This document shows, one piece after another, positions 13,293-32,419 of a stretch of DNA of 64,000 bases. Position 1 is the first letter of the stretch. Each line of letters starts with the position of its first letter. The DNA is from Pempheris klunzingeri (lineage: Eukaryota; Chordata; Actinopteri; Acropomatiformes; Pempheridae), in assembly GCF_042242105.1 (NCBI RefSeq), contig NC_092020.1, positions 5,177,501 through 5,241,500 of the forward strand, in the 5' to 3' direction. The notes beneath the pieces are model-generated. The model was not told the origin of the DNA and did not search any database. It worked only from the letters and a program-made list of their open reading frames with translations. The translations under genes were made by a program, and so were the position numbers.

Positions 13293-13748
13293 GACCATAG
13301 ACTGTAATATAAGAAGTGGACGTAGTTCCCGGGTCTGAAAAGAGAAGCCAATGGGGAAATGCTTTGTACCTGCATTCTTTCTAATGGCCCGCAGGGGGCG
13401 ACTCTGCTGGTTGCACAAAGAAGTCCGAATGAATGGAAGTCTATGAGGAAATGACTCTACTTTTCACTTGATTTATCACCTCAGTAAACACTACCTAATG
13501 AGCTTATGGTTTCAGTTGCTAGTGTCAAGTCTTCTTAGTAAATTATGGTCTCTTTTAGAAGAAATTAGTCAATAAAGCATGTAGTGCATCCAATGTCACT
13601 TCTGGCTCCAAAAAACCAAGATGGCGACAGCCATGAAACCAAGATGGTGACAGCGATAAAGTGTAACTCGAGCCTTCAAAATGGCGGTCCATAAACTATT
13701 GCATGACATTGTTCCATTTCTTTCCACTTCTAATAAGCAGTCTATAGA
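13293..13748 (+). mobile_element. MITE-like non-autonomous DNA element with terminal inverted repeats
   Basis: The left end reads CATAGACTGTAATATAAGAA and the reverse complement of the right end reads CTATAGACTGCTTATTAGAA, imperfect inverted repeats that run on into GTGGA. The interior (CTGCATTCTTTCTAATGGCC, AGGGGGCGACTCTGCTGG, GAAGTCTATGAGG, several 'AAGATGGCG' blocks) is a repeat I recall as abundant in percomorph genomes. It has no coding capacity, so it must have been moved by a transposase in trans. The superfamily is not assigned. Confidence 0.75.
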
Positions 13749-13749
13749 C

Positions 13750-16600
13750 AAGACCGACCACACAAACAGCAGCAAGAAGGCTTGAATCTAGCGAGTGAGA
13801 CCACAAACTCTAGGACAATGGTTAAACATAGTAAACATAGTGACTGACTGGTGAGGGAAAGTCACAAATGTGGGAAAACATACAAAGGCAGGAATTGAGT
13901 TACAGAGACAAGAGGAGAGGAGACTACCACAAAATAAAACAGGAAACAATGAATGAACAATGACAATGAAGATAACAAAACACTTCCTGTTGTCTTAAAT
14001 ATCAACTTAGTGTTTAAGTTTGAGAGATTCGCTGTGAACAGGCAAATACACACACACACACACGATCAAACACATGATCCACCTTACATTTGGCTGAGGT
14101 GATAAAAAACTTCCTAACTAGTTAAATCTTTCCTCCTCTCCCCTCTTGACCCTACATTCTTCCTCTCTCCTCCTTGCCTCCTCATATCTCTGCTCCTCTT
14201 TTGTCTGCTGTTCAGCGTCTCTCCTTCATCTCTTTTCTCCATCTCATTAAGATAGTTTATTACCCGGCCTCCTCCCTCCTTCTCTTCCCTAATGGTGTAC
14301 AGTGTATTGAATGACCAGATCAGTAACAGAGGGAGTTGAGACTCACAGGCTCCTGGCTTGCTGAGAAGATAAGCACTGGAAGGGTGATGGATGGCTTACT
14401 GAACAACGCTGCATCCATCACCCGATTCCATTTCCAGGAGGCCGCTCTGCTGCCCTCTGTGCTGACCCCCGATCAAGGACACTTCAGATCCTGCAAATGA
14501 AATAAGAAGAGAGGTTATGTTATTAAAGCATAGTAAATTTCTAAGGCATACACAGAACTCCTGTAGATGACCTTGTGTTTCTCCCACTTCTTTTTCAGCT
14601 AGACTAGCTGCACTTTGCCCCTCAGCCCTTTATCACAGGGAACCCAAAAATGAACTAATTCATTCAGCAATGACAAATGCTCCTTGTATAACATTGCAGC
14701 AGATAGACTAAAGTGTTAACACTTAAAACCTTTAATAGCAGCGTTCCTCCTTCCCATGAAGAGGTCTTAGACCCTAACATTAAAACTAACTTCATTAGAC
14801 TACAAAGTTAGTTTGATACTGAAATCAAGTTAATTTTCCTTCAAATAAACGATGACAGTTGCACTCACTAATCCACTTAGCTTCTTACAGCAATACAATA
14901 CTAACATATTGATTATGTACACCAGTTATAACATATATGTGTAGTTTTTTTTACACTTGAATACGTAGCTGTCGTCTGTCTCCACTCTCTCAGTGGCTCA
15001 CTCGATGTGACATATGTTCTGTTGGACATCCTGGTATTTTTGGCCTACTGCATTTGATATGTGTATTTGGACATGCTAAATGCTTTTCTGGCTGTTTGCT
15101 TGCTTGTGGCTGGTCCCCATCCGTCCTACAGAGGGTGCTGAAAATGCTCATATACGTCATTGGAAATCAACCTTCTCTGTTGTTTCGGTATTAGGACATG
15201 TGGCAGTTGTAATAATGTAAAGCTAAATCAGTAAGTTTGGATTAGTTGTTCCTCATAAAACGTATTATTCTACTTATTTCTTTTCTATTCATCCATGCTG
15301 TAGTGTGAATATTGCTCCATGTAACCTGAGAGGGAACTCATTACGTATTAGTGAACAGTACTCTTGACAATCTACATAATAAAAGTGTTGACCTTTTATG
15401 TGCATCAACAAACACATTTGCATTTCTGTACAAGAGGATACAAGCACATTTTCAGAGTCAGAGTCAGAAACTGAATAAGTGATTAGTGATTAACAGAAAT
15501 GTTCATCACTCTCTTAAGGCAACAACAAAAGATTTTAATTTGCAGTCAAGACAACATCCCTCCCTTCCGATGTCTATTATTCAGTTCAGGAGTTTCTCCT
15601 CTTTCCACTTAGTTCTTACTTCATTTTATCGTGCTTGCAGTTTCATGGCCAACATAAGGAGTGGTATCGATCAATAAGGCCTCCACCGTATAATTAGCCA
15701 AAATACAGCGAGAGCTTATACTGGTCATTCACACTGACAATTTGCTGTTAATACCAAGAATATGCTGCATGTGCATGCTTGTGTGACTCTTTCTCTCTTC
15801 CCAAATATCAAACAGATGGCATGTGAAAATATTTATTTTTCTTCAGTTTTAAAATCTGTTGCTGCTTTTGGAAAGTTGTTGGGTGTCCTTCTCCAGTCCG
15901 AGAGACCAGATTGTTTGTTAATTCAAAAGGAATAAGCAACTAAAGAACGCAGAACATTAAAACTAGAACTCAAAAACAAGAACGTTTCTATATTGGATTA
16001 ATCTGATATCACGGCTTGATAGATGAGTAATGAGAACAACTTTACCCTCCTCTAGCTTTACTTGGTTAACCCCTTACCTTATGACCACGAGCTGCAGAGT
16101 ATCTGGACTATTTTCCGACCTTTTTATGTCTTATTAGGAAATGGTATCCTCTCTTAGGGTACAAGGTGAGAACGTCTTTATCTCATTGCAAAGTATTAAC
16201 AAATACAAGTATACAGTAAGTAATGAGTGGTGAACAGAGAGTATTGATAATGAGAACAGAGCTTTATGGGAGACGCTATGATATCAAGAAAAGCGCAAAT
16301 GTAAATATGGTTTTAATTTGTTCACTCTGTAATGGTGTATTTGCAGTGAAATCTGAATGATTCAGTGGTAAATTACAACACGTGTTGATAATGTGTCTGC
16401 AGCACACTTCTAAGCATTAGAGTTTGAAGTTGTGTAGCCCCTAGAAGTGATAGTTTTGACCGAGGTGGAATGGCGGACCTGCTTTCCTTCAGCCCAGTTA
16501 GAGGTCTGAACACACTGAATGTGACATCTCGACATGTCACAAGTCAGGCTAAAATAAACTTAGCTGGCCATCAATCAGACTCTTTGTATCCAGTTTACTC
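13750..16600. other. Non-coding stretch upstream of slc9a2
   Basis: AT-rich with no recognised coding exon. One possible 5' UTR exon of slc9a2 lies on the minus strand at about 14487-14404: it follows a pyrimidine tract ending CATTTGCAG and ends before GTAAGC. Otherwise I see only pyrimidine-rich tracts (14125-14230). Confidence 0.35.
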
Positions 16601-16617
16601 TCTGATTTAAGTTCACT

Positions 16618-16980
16618 CTAAGTGGTAGAGCAGGCCTTAGTTGAGTTTTGTGTTTTTGTGTATTGGTTGCACCATGTGGTTTTGTGTGTTTGACATGGTG
16701 ATGGGGGATCGGATGCTGTACTACTGTCAGCTGTACAGCAGCAGGAAGAGCAGTATGCGGCTGGGGTGATTTTTGATGATCCTGTTAGCCTCCCCCCTGA
16801 GGTGTAGAGTGGTGCAGTGGGTGAGGAGGTCCTCCATGGATGGCAGATAGTTTTCACCACCCTCTCCCTGTGTGCCCTGTAATAATACAATAATCAAACA
16901 GTGAAAGTGCCATACAAGGTTCTAATGCAGCCAGCCAGGAGCATTTTCACCCTGCAGCTATTACTGAAGACTTCACTGAT
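16618..16980 (-). mobile_element. LINE 3' fragment (Rex1/CR1-like)
   Basis: The minus strand reads RERVVKTICHPWR and, in the next frame, EDLLTHCTTLHLRGEANRII followed by KNHPSRILLFLLLYS. This is the C-terminal end of fish non-LTR retrotransposon ORF2 proteins (pattern: DLLTHHTTLRGEANRIIKNHP..LF.LLPSG). Only the last part beyond the reverse transcriptase is present and it shifts frame, as expected for a 5'-truncated dead copy. Confidence 0.6.
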
Positions 16981-18762
16981 AATGTTTCTAATGTTCAAAA
17001 GCAACTGCTCAGCATGAAAAGTACAAGATCATAGTTTTCTTGTAGCTTAATGTTTCAACATCTCCCAAGGGTGATATCTCATTTTCCCTCACTTTTTTGT
17101 TTTTAATTTAATCTTTGAATTAGTGGGTGTAGATTACCTTAAAATCAAAAATGAAATCTCTAGATAAAAGATGTATTTAACACAGCTTAGAGAAAAACCT
17201 TGGTGGATCTCTGTTTTCCATCTTATTGCACAGATCAGTGAACCAGTTTATGTTCCAAAAAGCCCAGTGTGTTATTGCACGCTGATGATGATCACCGTTA
17301 CTCTCACTGTGGGTACATAGGAGGCCCAGCTGTGAGCATTTGTCCTTCACAGGTTATAAATCAACCTTAAGCAGGCAAATGCACCATAAATCTTCACGCT
17401 GTTGTTTCGTTAGTTCATGCTGGACCTCCCTGTGATGTGCAGGTGCTCAGTGTGATGACTACATACCCAGCCAAAGAGTTAACAAGGACATTTGGAGCCT
17501 GCCGGGCTGTGATGCACAGCTCCTTATTAAAGCACCATGATTATGCCATCTTGGATATTTTAGCAAGAACTTATTAAGTTAAAACTGTCAATTTTTACAG
17601 TATTTATAGTCTACTTATAATATTACAGTGATGTGGACTCCTGGACAGGTCCTTCAGGTTTCATTAAGACAGAGGTGATGTGAGGTATGAAGAAAAAATC
17701 TTGTGGACTTCAGAAGACAACACAAACTCCAACCAAAAAGGCCATCAGCACATTGTCTCACACACACTGAAGCAGAATTAACATTACATTACATTATTCT
17801 AATCACACAACAGATATTCTAATTATTGGAGTTGCTTGGAGTTGGTACTTGAAATTAAAATGTGATTGTCTTGGTGGGTTTATAAAGTGTCTGCTGTTAA
17901 ATAAAACTTTCACAGTATAACAAAACATCTTTGAAAGTCCAATATGTAAAATGGCTCTCCGACTGTCTCAGCACGCTAATGTTGTTATGGTGGTGTTGTT
18001 ATTTTATTGCATCTGTTCGACACAAAAACTAAAAAGAAATACCCATTTCTGGTCTTGGAAAACACTTCAACTGCACTAATGGCAGGTATTGTAAATGTAA
18101 GTGCCTTAATTATCTCATTAAAGTAATCATACCAATTATGCAGTCAATCCACCTTATGGACCCATTCAGTATACCTCGTGTATTTCCCGAAACATTATAG
18201 GCAGAGTGACAAATCACGTAAAAACATGCACAATATTGAATTTGAACATTTATTGAAGAACTAAATTGAAAAAGAATTAAGTTCAAATACACTGAAAAAC
18301 TCCTTAATAAGAAAGAACTGCTTATTTGTTGATTACAATCATACCCTGATATTTTGACCTTTTGATTTTGCTGCATTTAGCCCAGATGGATTCACTCATA
18401 TTATTACTATGCTATACATACTATACATCTGTATTCACAAGTCAGCATCAGTGTGCAGTATAATGAATACCAATTATAATGTATACAAAATAAATGCTAA
18501 TGTTGGTCAGGTAGATTCAGGACGGCGTAGTACGACATTCTAACAGCAGATGGCACATGAGAGCTGGTACATTTGAGGCATCTTTTCATCAAGGAAGTAA
18601 ACAAAGACACTGTGTAAATAAGTCTGAATTTTTAAAAAAAGCATGAGTTGATTTACAGAATTGCAGTTGTTTTTGTGTCTGCGTGTGTAAATGTGGAAGT
18701 GGTCTGGCAGAGCAGCTCGGCGTCACATTTCTTACTTCTGCAGGGTGGATGCATGATTGCAT
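16981..18762. other. Non-coding stretch, includes the TASL-like 3' UTR
   Basis: AT-rich sequence without recognised exons. The part just below 18763 is presumably the 3' UTR of the TASL-like gene; a minus-strand AATAAA at about 18253-18248 is a plausible end. Confidence 0.4.
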
Positions 18763-19865
18763 TCACTGTAGGTGAGTGCTGTCAGCCTCTGAAATCCTCA
18801 GCACAGGGGAGCTGAAGTTGGATGAGCAGGGAACAACGTTCTGGGTGCTCAGATAACTAATCTTCTTGCCGCTGTCTCCTGCTAAGTCCCCCTCCAGACT
18901 GGCCTCCAGTGAGTGGTGTGGCTGGCTGCTGGGCTGCGGCGGAGGCACCAGGCCGTGCAGGAGGCTGTTCCCCAGGTGAGAGTTACATCGAGCCAGGTTG
19001 TCAGTCAGATGCTGCATGTATACCTCCTCCAGCTGTTTGTCCAGCAGCCCATTCAGCACCGAGTTAGACATTCGCTCCAACCCTGATTCAGGCAGATCCA
19101 AGCTGATGTTCACACTGGCCCCCATGACCAGATAACCCTGGTCTGATATCAATGAAACAGGCTCACCTTGCGGCTCCTGTTGGGCCCACTCTGGCTGACA
19201 GGAGACTTCAGAGACAAAACCTTGCTGGGCGGCGGTGGCTCTCAGCAGGTTGTTTGAGATGCGGCCTGAGTCAGCCACCTGCAGGTCTGGGTACTGTTCC
19301 AGGAGGCTACAATCGTCTAAGCAAACCGTAAAGTCGGGGTTCAGGAGGAACACAGGTGAACCCCTCGGGATTGAGAGGCCTACAGGGCCTACAGGGCCTT
19401 CAGGCACCTTCAGTCCCTGGAAATCTGTAGCGTCTACTTCCTCCTGCTTTGGACCTGATTAGAGAAAATGATTTAGATGTGTCTAATTTCATTCAATTTA
19501 ATTTGACATTTTTCACTGTTTGGCATTAAATCTTCAGCAAGATTATATCTGACAAAGTAAAACCATTTCGGTTAAAGGGAAGCAAGGGAGCTTGCCCGTG
19601 TAAAGTTTGCATCAGTACATGAAACCAGTATTGAAAGTTAAAGTAATCACTGCATCAGACAGTTTGTGTGTTATAACATGTTACAAGGCTGTTTACCTGC
19701 TTCAGCTGAGTCTGCCTGTAGACCTGTAGAGTCTGAGTCTGACTGAATGCAGTTTAACGGATCCGTACAATGAGTGTGTGTCTGCGATCTCTTTAGCTTG
19801 GAAGCAGAGACAAATTTTCTCTCCTCCCTGTAACGCAGCACTCGGAGAAAACCTTCGGCCAACAT
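18763..19865 (-). CDS. tasl: TASL-family lysosomal TLR adaptor (pLxIS protein), probable TASL2 orthologue
   Basis: Two coding exons, 19865-19697 and 19454-18763, join in phase (a split Gly codon) to give 286 residues; human TASL has 301. The N-terminus MLAEGFLRVLRYREERKF matches TASL's MLSEGYLSGLEY, the segment that plugs into the lysosomal transporter SLC15A4. Residues 185-212 (SNSVLNGLLDKQLEEVYMQH) match the conserved helix near human SNAVLNEYLEQKVVELYKQY. The C-terminus has SSPVLRISEADSTHLQ; LRIS at 275-278 is a pLxIS motif, placed like human TPSLHIS seven residues from the end. In TASL that Ser is phosphorylated and recruits IRF5 downstream of TLR7/8/9. The middle is disordered and diverged. 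Position beside sh3bgrl suggests TASL2 (mouse Gm6377) rather than TASL itself; that assignment is inference. Confidence 0.87.
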
Positions 19866-20008
19866 GGCAGTGTTTCCTGTCTCTTTTTACCCCTCTTTGT
19901 GACTCTTGAGCTCCTAAACTAGCACGGTGTGAGTGTGTATGTAATTGTAAAGTTCTTCTGGCCTGTTTCACTTCTGCAACTGAGAAGTGGTCCCTCCGCC
20001 CTCCTCCA

Positions 20009-20062
20009 CATACTTCCTTTATTCGTCAGTAACTGAAAATCACAGTTGAGAGAAAAGAGAAC
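20009..20062 (-). promoter_or_regulatory. Possible PU.1/IRF-type promoter elements of the TASL-like gene
   Basis: On the minus strand, AAAGGAAGT (20019-20011) fits the PU.1 ETS consensus. On the plus strand AACTGAAAATC (20031-20041) and GAAAAGAGAA (about 20052-20061) are IRF half-site-like. They lie 150-200 bases above the start codon, where a myeloid/B-cell promoter would be expected. Short motifs of this kind occur by chance, so this is tentative. Confidence 0.3.
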
Positions 20063-20099
20063 AGTAAATTCATACACAAGATGTGGTGAGCTGAGGAGC

Positions 20100-21170
20100 C
20101 TAAGTATTCAGATCCTTTGCTAAAGTGAAAGACACGGTCTGAAAATGCTGCATTATAAGTAGTTCTCTATTAAAAACTTAGTAGAGATGTTTTATCAGTA
20201 AAAGGTATCAAAAGTAAAAATTGCTGCTCATTCTGCTGAAAAATGTGAGATACTGTGATGTAAAATTATGGGAATGTTTATACTGATGCGTCTGAAGTGT
20301 GTGAGTAGTATTTTAAGGCTGTAAGCTGGTTATTATGTCGGATCTATGGATCATTTTGAAAGGCTGTAAAATGATGAATGAGGCAGGGAAAGAAGACCAA
20401 AAAATACCACTTTTGCCGTTTGTGAAATATTAGAATAAATGTATCTTATTGACCCTCAAGCAGTTATTCAAATGAGACCATGTGAGAGGTTTAGAGAGGA
20501 AATCGCTGTTTGGTGGAGCTGCTACACCTCGTTGACATCTGAAACAGAGGCCTCCTCCGGGCACTGCTTTAGGAAGCAGGTCTTAAGACAAAAACACCAG
20601 GATCCAATGGTGTAAAATCATTTATATGCCAGAGTAGTCACACACACGTCCACAAAACCTCAGTGTGGATACGTGCTGGATTAAAAAAAAAATTTATATC
20701 ATTGCAACACAAGGAGTATTCACACAGTGGAATCCTATTTCTATTAATTCTATTAGCAGAGTTTCAGCCGACTGCTTTCAGTATCACACAGGAACAATCG
20801 TGCTTGCTCAAAGTAGATTCAGTACTGAAGAAGTGTGAGTCAGGAGAGGAGTGCTGACACAAAAAACATTGAAAAATATGTTTGAGTAGTCATGCCGGAA
20901 AAAAATTAATGCAAAATAGTTGCTGGATACAAAGGGAGGGTGTGAGGGGGGACTAGTTGTAATGCAAATATGTCATAAGCGTATAACATGTTAAGTTTAT
21001 GTAAAGTCGTAATCTGAAAAGTAAGCTCAGCTGTAGTAAAAAGTACAATGTTTGCCTCTAATATATGAAGGGGAGGAAGTATAAAATTGCATAATGTGGA
21101 AGTAAAAAAAGTTGGAATACCAGAAAAAAGTTTGAAGGTAATTTTTTTAGTTCCTTTCCACCGCTGAGCT
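20100..21170 (+). repeat. Percomorph interspersed repeat ('AAGTATTCAGATCCTTT' family), broken copy
   Basis: Begins AAGTATTCAGATCCTTTGCT near 20102 and contains AATGCTGCATTATAAGTAG, TAGTATTTTAAGGCTGTAAG and GGTTTAGAGAGGAAATCGCT; a right-end-like TTAGTTCCTTTCCACCGCTG lies at about 21147-21166. Related copies occur at 39.5-40.2 kb and 62.3-62.9 kb. Foreign sequence seems to separate its two halves. Non-coding. Confidence 0.55.
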
Positions 21171-21401
21171 GAGCTGAGAGGCTCTGTGAGCGGCTGGATA
21201 TCATTCTGGAGGAAATCTGTTGGATGTTGATGCAGAAACATCAGGAAGTCAAGTAAAAGGGATGACTTCTTCAAAACATATCATTGTGTTGCTTCTACAA
21301 AGGTTCTATTAAAGTTTATGTTTAAATGTCATTACACTTAATGCCTGAAAGCCCATGCATGCCCAATGAAAAAGAAGTCATATGCTGTAAACTTAAAGGC
21401 A

Positions 21402-21407
21402 TTTATT
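21402..21407 (-). promoter_or_regulatory. Poly(A) signal, probable sh3bgrl 3' end
   Basis: AATAAA on the minus strand about 0.95 kb below the sh3bgrl stop. The implied 3' UTR (22349 to about 21390) holds a (GAT/GGT)n trinucleotide tract near 21920-21965. Confidence 0.45.
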
Positions 21408-22349
21408 GTGCATAAAAATAACAGCATGTCACGCGAAGGCAGGATTTGTTTCAAATTAGTCTGGCGGTGTCATTACTGAACGTTATTTCATGACAACCGC
21501 CAAGAAGTACTGAGAGTCAGTCGGGTCTTATTTTTATTTTATTTGAGGGAAGATATAAACTTATGTAAGACGGGGATAACAACATCATGTGAAGCAGAAT
21601 GCTTACAGTGAAACAAGAGCAGTTGTCCAGCTCCCCCCAAAACAAACACAGCAAATAAAAAAACTCTATTTCACACCCCTCTATGTTTGCAGAATTGTCA
21701 TTTCGGCATGTAACATCATTTTTAAACACATATCATCTTGTAGAAAAAATGTTGCTATTAAATCAGCATCACGACAATATAAAGAAAACAGAACGGAGAG
21801 AATGGGATTGCAATAGATAACCTCTAGAAGGTGCTGCAGTTTTGACGGGTGCACAACATCGGACTCAATGTTTTCAGGATTCAGCACGTAAGACTTGTAA
21901 AAGGTGTCGAGATAAATAGGTGATGATGGCGACGACGATGATGGTGGTGATGATGATGATGATGGTGCTTTGTGATCTAATGTTAACATGGATGATGTTC
22001 TGTCGGCCGAATGATGAATCTGTGTCACATTTTGTTGTGTCTGATGACGTGTTCTCAAACTGGAAGCTACAAATTCATGCTAATGATTGACGATGATTGA
22101 CATTAGGCCAATAGGCTTAGCAGGCTGAGGTTAGCGGGAGGAGGCAGAGCTGTTTGTAGATACCCATGATGCTTTGCTTTAGTACCTCCCTTCACTACAG
22201 CTGAAAAGGCACAGCTGAACACAGTCATACTGAAAAAGGTAAATGACAACCGTCCACATATTTATGAGCTGAGTGAAATGTTGCTGTTTTTCGTCCTGGA
22301 TCAGGTCCAGGTCTGGGTTTAGGTCTCCTGTAGAAACAGCGTGAAGTGG

Positions 22350-31124
<8,775 letters not shown>

Positions 31125-31351
31125 GTTAGATCCGTGATGCTGACAGCGGTGGGGTTGCCGTGACTCCCTGCAGACACTGTGCAGGCGGATTGCTCTGCAG
31201 ACACAAATCAACAACAAACTTCCCCCTGAAGCTTGAAATGCTGTGCGTCTGATGGAGGCAGCGCAGACTATCTGCGCAAATGCTCCCACTCTCAGCACTG
31301 GATGGAGCTTCGCATTCCTCCTCCGCCTCTACTCCGCCTCCCCGCCCCTTC

Positions 31352-31402
<51 letters not shown>

Positions 31403-32419
31403 GACCCAGAGCACACACACACACACTCTGAGACACGTACGCGCGCGCACTGGGAGGCAATAGGCCCATCGTGATGGCAAGACAACAGGGTTATATTGTC
31501 TGAATATTTCAGCATCGACCCCATTGTCTGCAAGCCAGACATTGGCTATTGTTCTTTTATCCCTGCGAAATGTGCAGCCTCGCAGGTGCTCCAGTAAAAG
31601 CCGGGGCGGTGAATGAGTGAAGGGGTTGGTTTAAAAGAAAAAAAAAGAAAGAGAGAGAGAAAAAAAAAAAAGAAAAACAAATCTGCTAGATTTTGAACAC
31701 TTCTGGGCGCTTTTGTGTGAGAGCACAGCCGCCGAAGCGCCGTGTCCTGCAGCCACAACGTTACACGGGCTTTGTGGGCCCCCTGCAGGCGTCTGGAGCA
31801 GGCGACGCAAGGCTTTTCCCTGAAACGAATTTAGGAAAGCCGACTGACAAACAAAAAAAAAAAAAATGTGTCGGAGATGAGTGGGCGCCATATTGGACTG
31901 AAACACGAAGTGAATTTGTGGTGAAATGTCCCCTCGCTGGCCGCTGCAGATGTGAGCCCCTGTTTTTAGACGGGCCAGCGAGGATGCATGGCTTTACAGC
32001 GGGGCGCGCTGCCCGCCGCCGGGGCCTGTACTGCGGTGCGCACGGCTTATCCGCGCGGCCTCTTTTCTCACTGTAATTCAACTTGTATGAAGGCAATATG
32101 TCCTCGAATGCGAGCCTTTTATTCTTGCAGGCTTCCTCCCATCTCTGCCTGCAAGAAGCCATTCGCTCAGACCCCAGATCATCGCCGGCTCCAAAATTCC
32201 AAGTGTTCTGCAGCTCCGAATGGCGTCACCTGATTGGCTGAGGGCCTATCAATCATGCCTTTAGCCGCACCCCTCCCCCCATTCAACCACTCTCCTCTCT
32301 GTTCCAGTGTGTTTACTACACTGCCGAGCATACGGGAGACACTCGTCTTCACATGCACTGAGCCCACTAAGAAAAACAGTTTTTAGTTGTATTTGTAAGA
32401 AAACCTCCAAGAGCTCAAC
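31125..32419. promoter_or_regulatory. CpG-rich bidirectional promoter region between sh3bgrl and hmgn
   Basis: The two start codons are 1.3 kb apart and point away from each other. The interval is CpG-rich (especially 31700-32070) and carries a (TC)n tract (31354-31399), an inverted CCAAT box (TGATTGGCTG, 32231-32240) and a CRE-like GCGTCACC just before it, about 190 bases above the hmgn start codon. It also contains purine/A-rich low complexity at 31637-31680. A shared promoter is inferred from geometry and CpG content. Confidence 0.6.

Noticed and set aside
31126-31542. 138-codon minus-strand frame upstream of sh3bgrl
   Set aside because: Dominated by translated TC and CA repeats in the 5' flank; the sh3bgrl start is fixed by the MVIKVYIASSSGST match.
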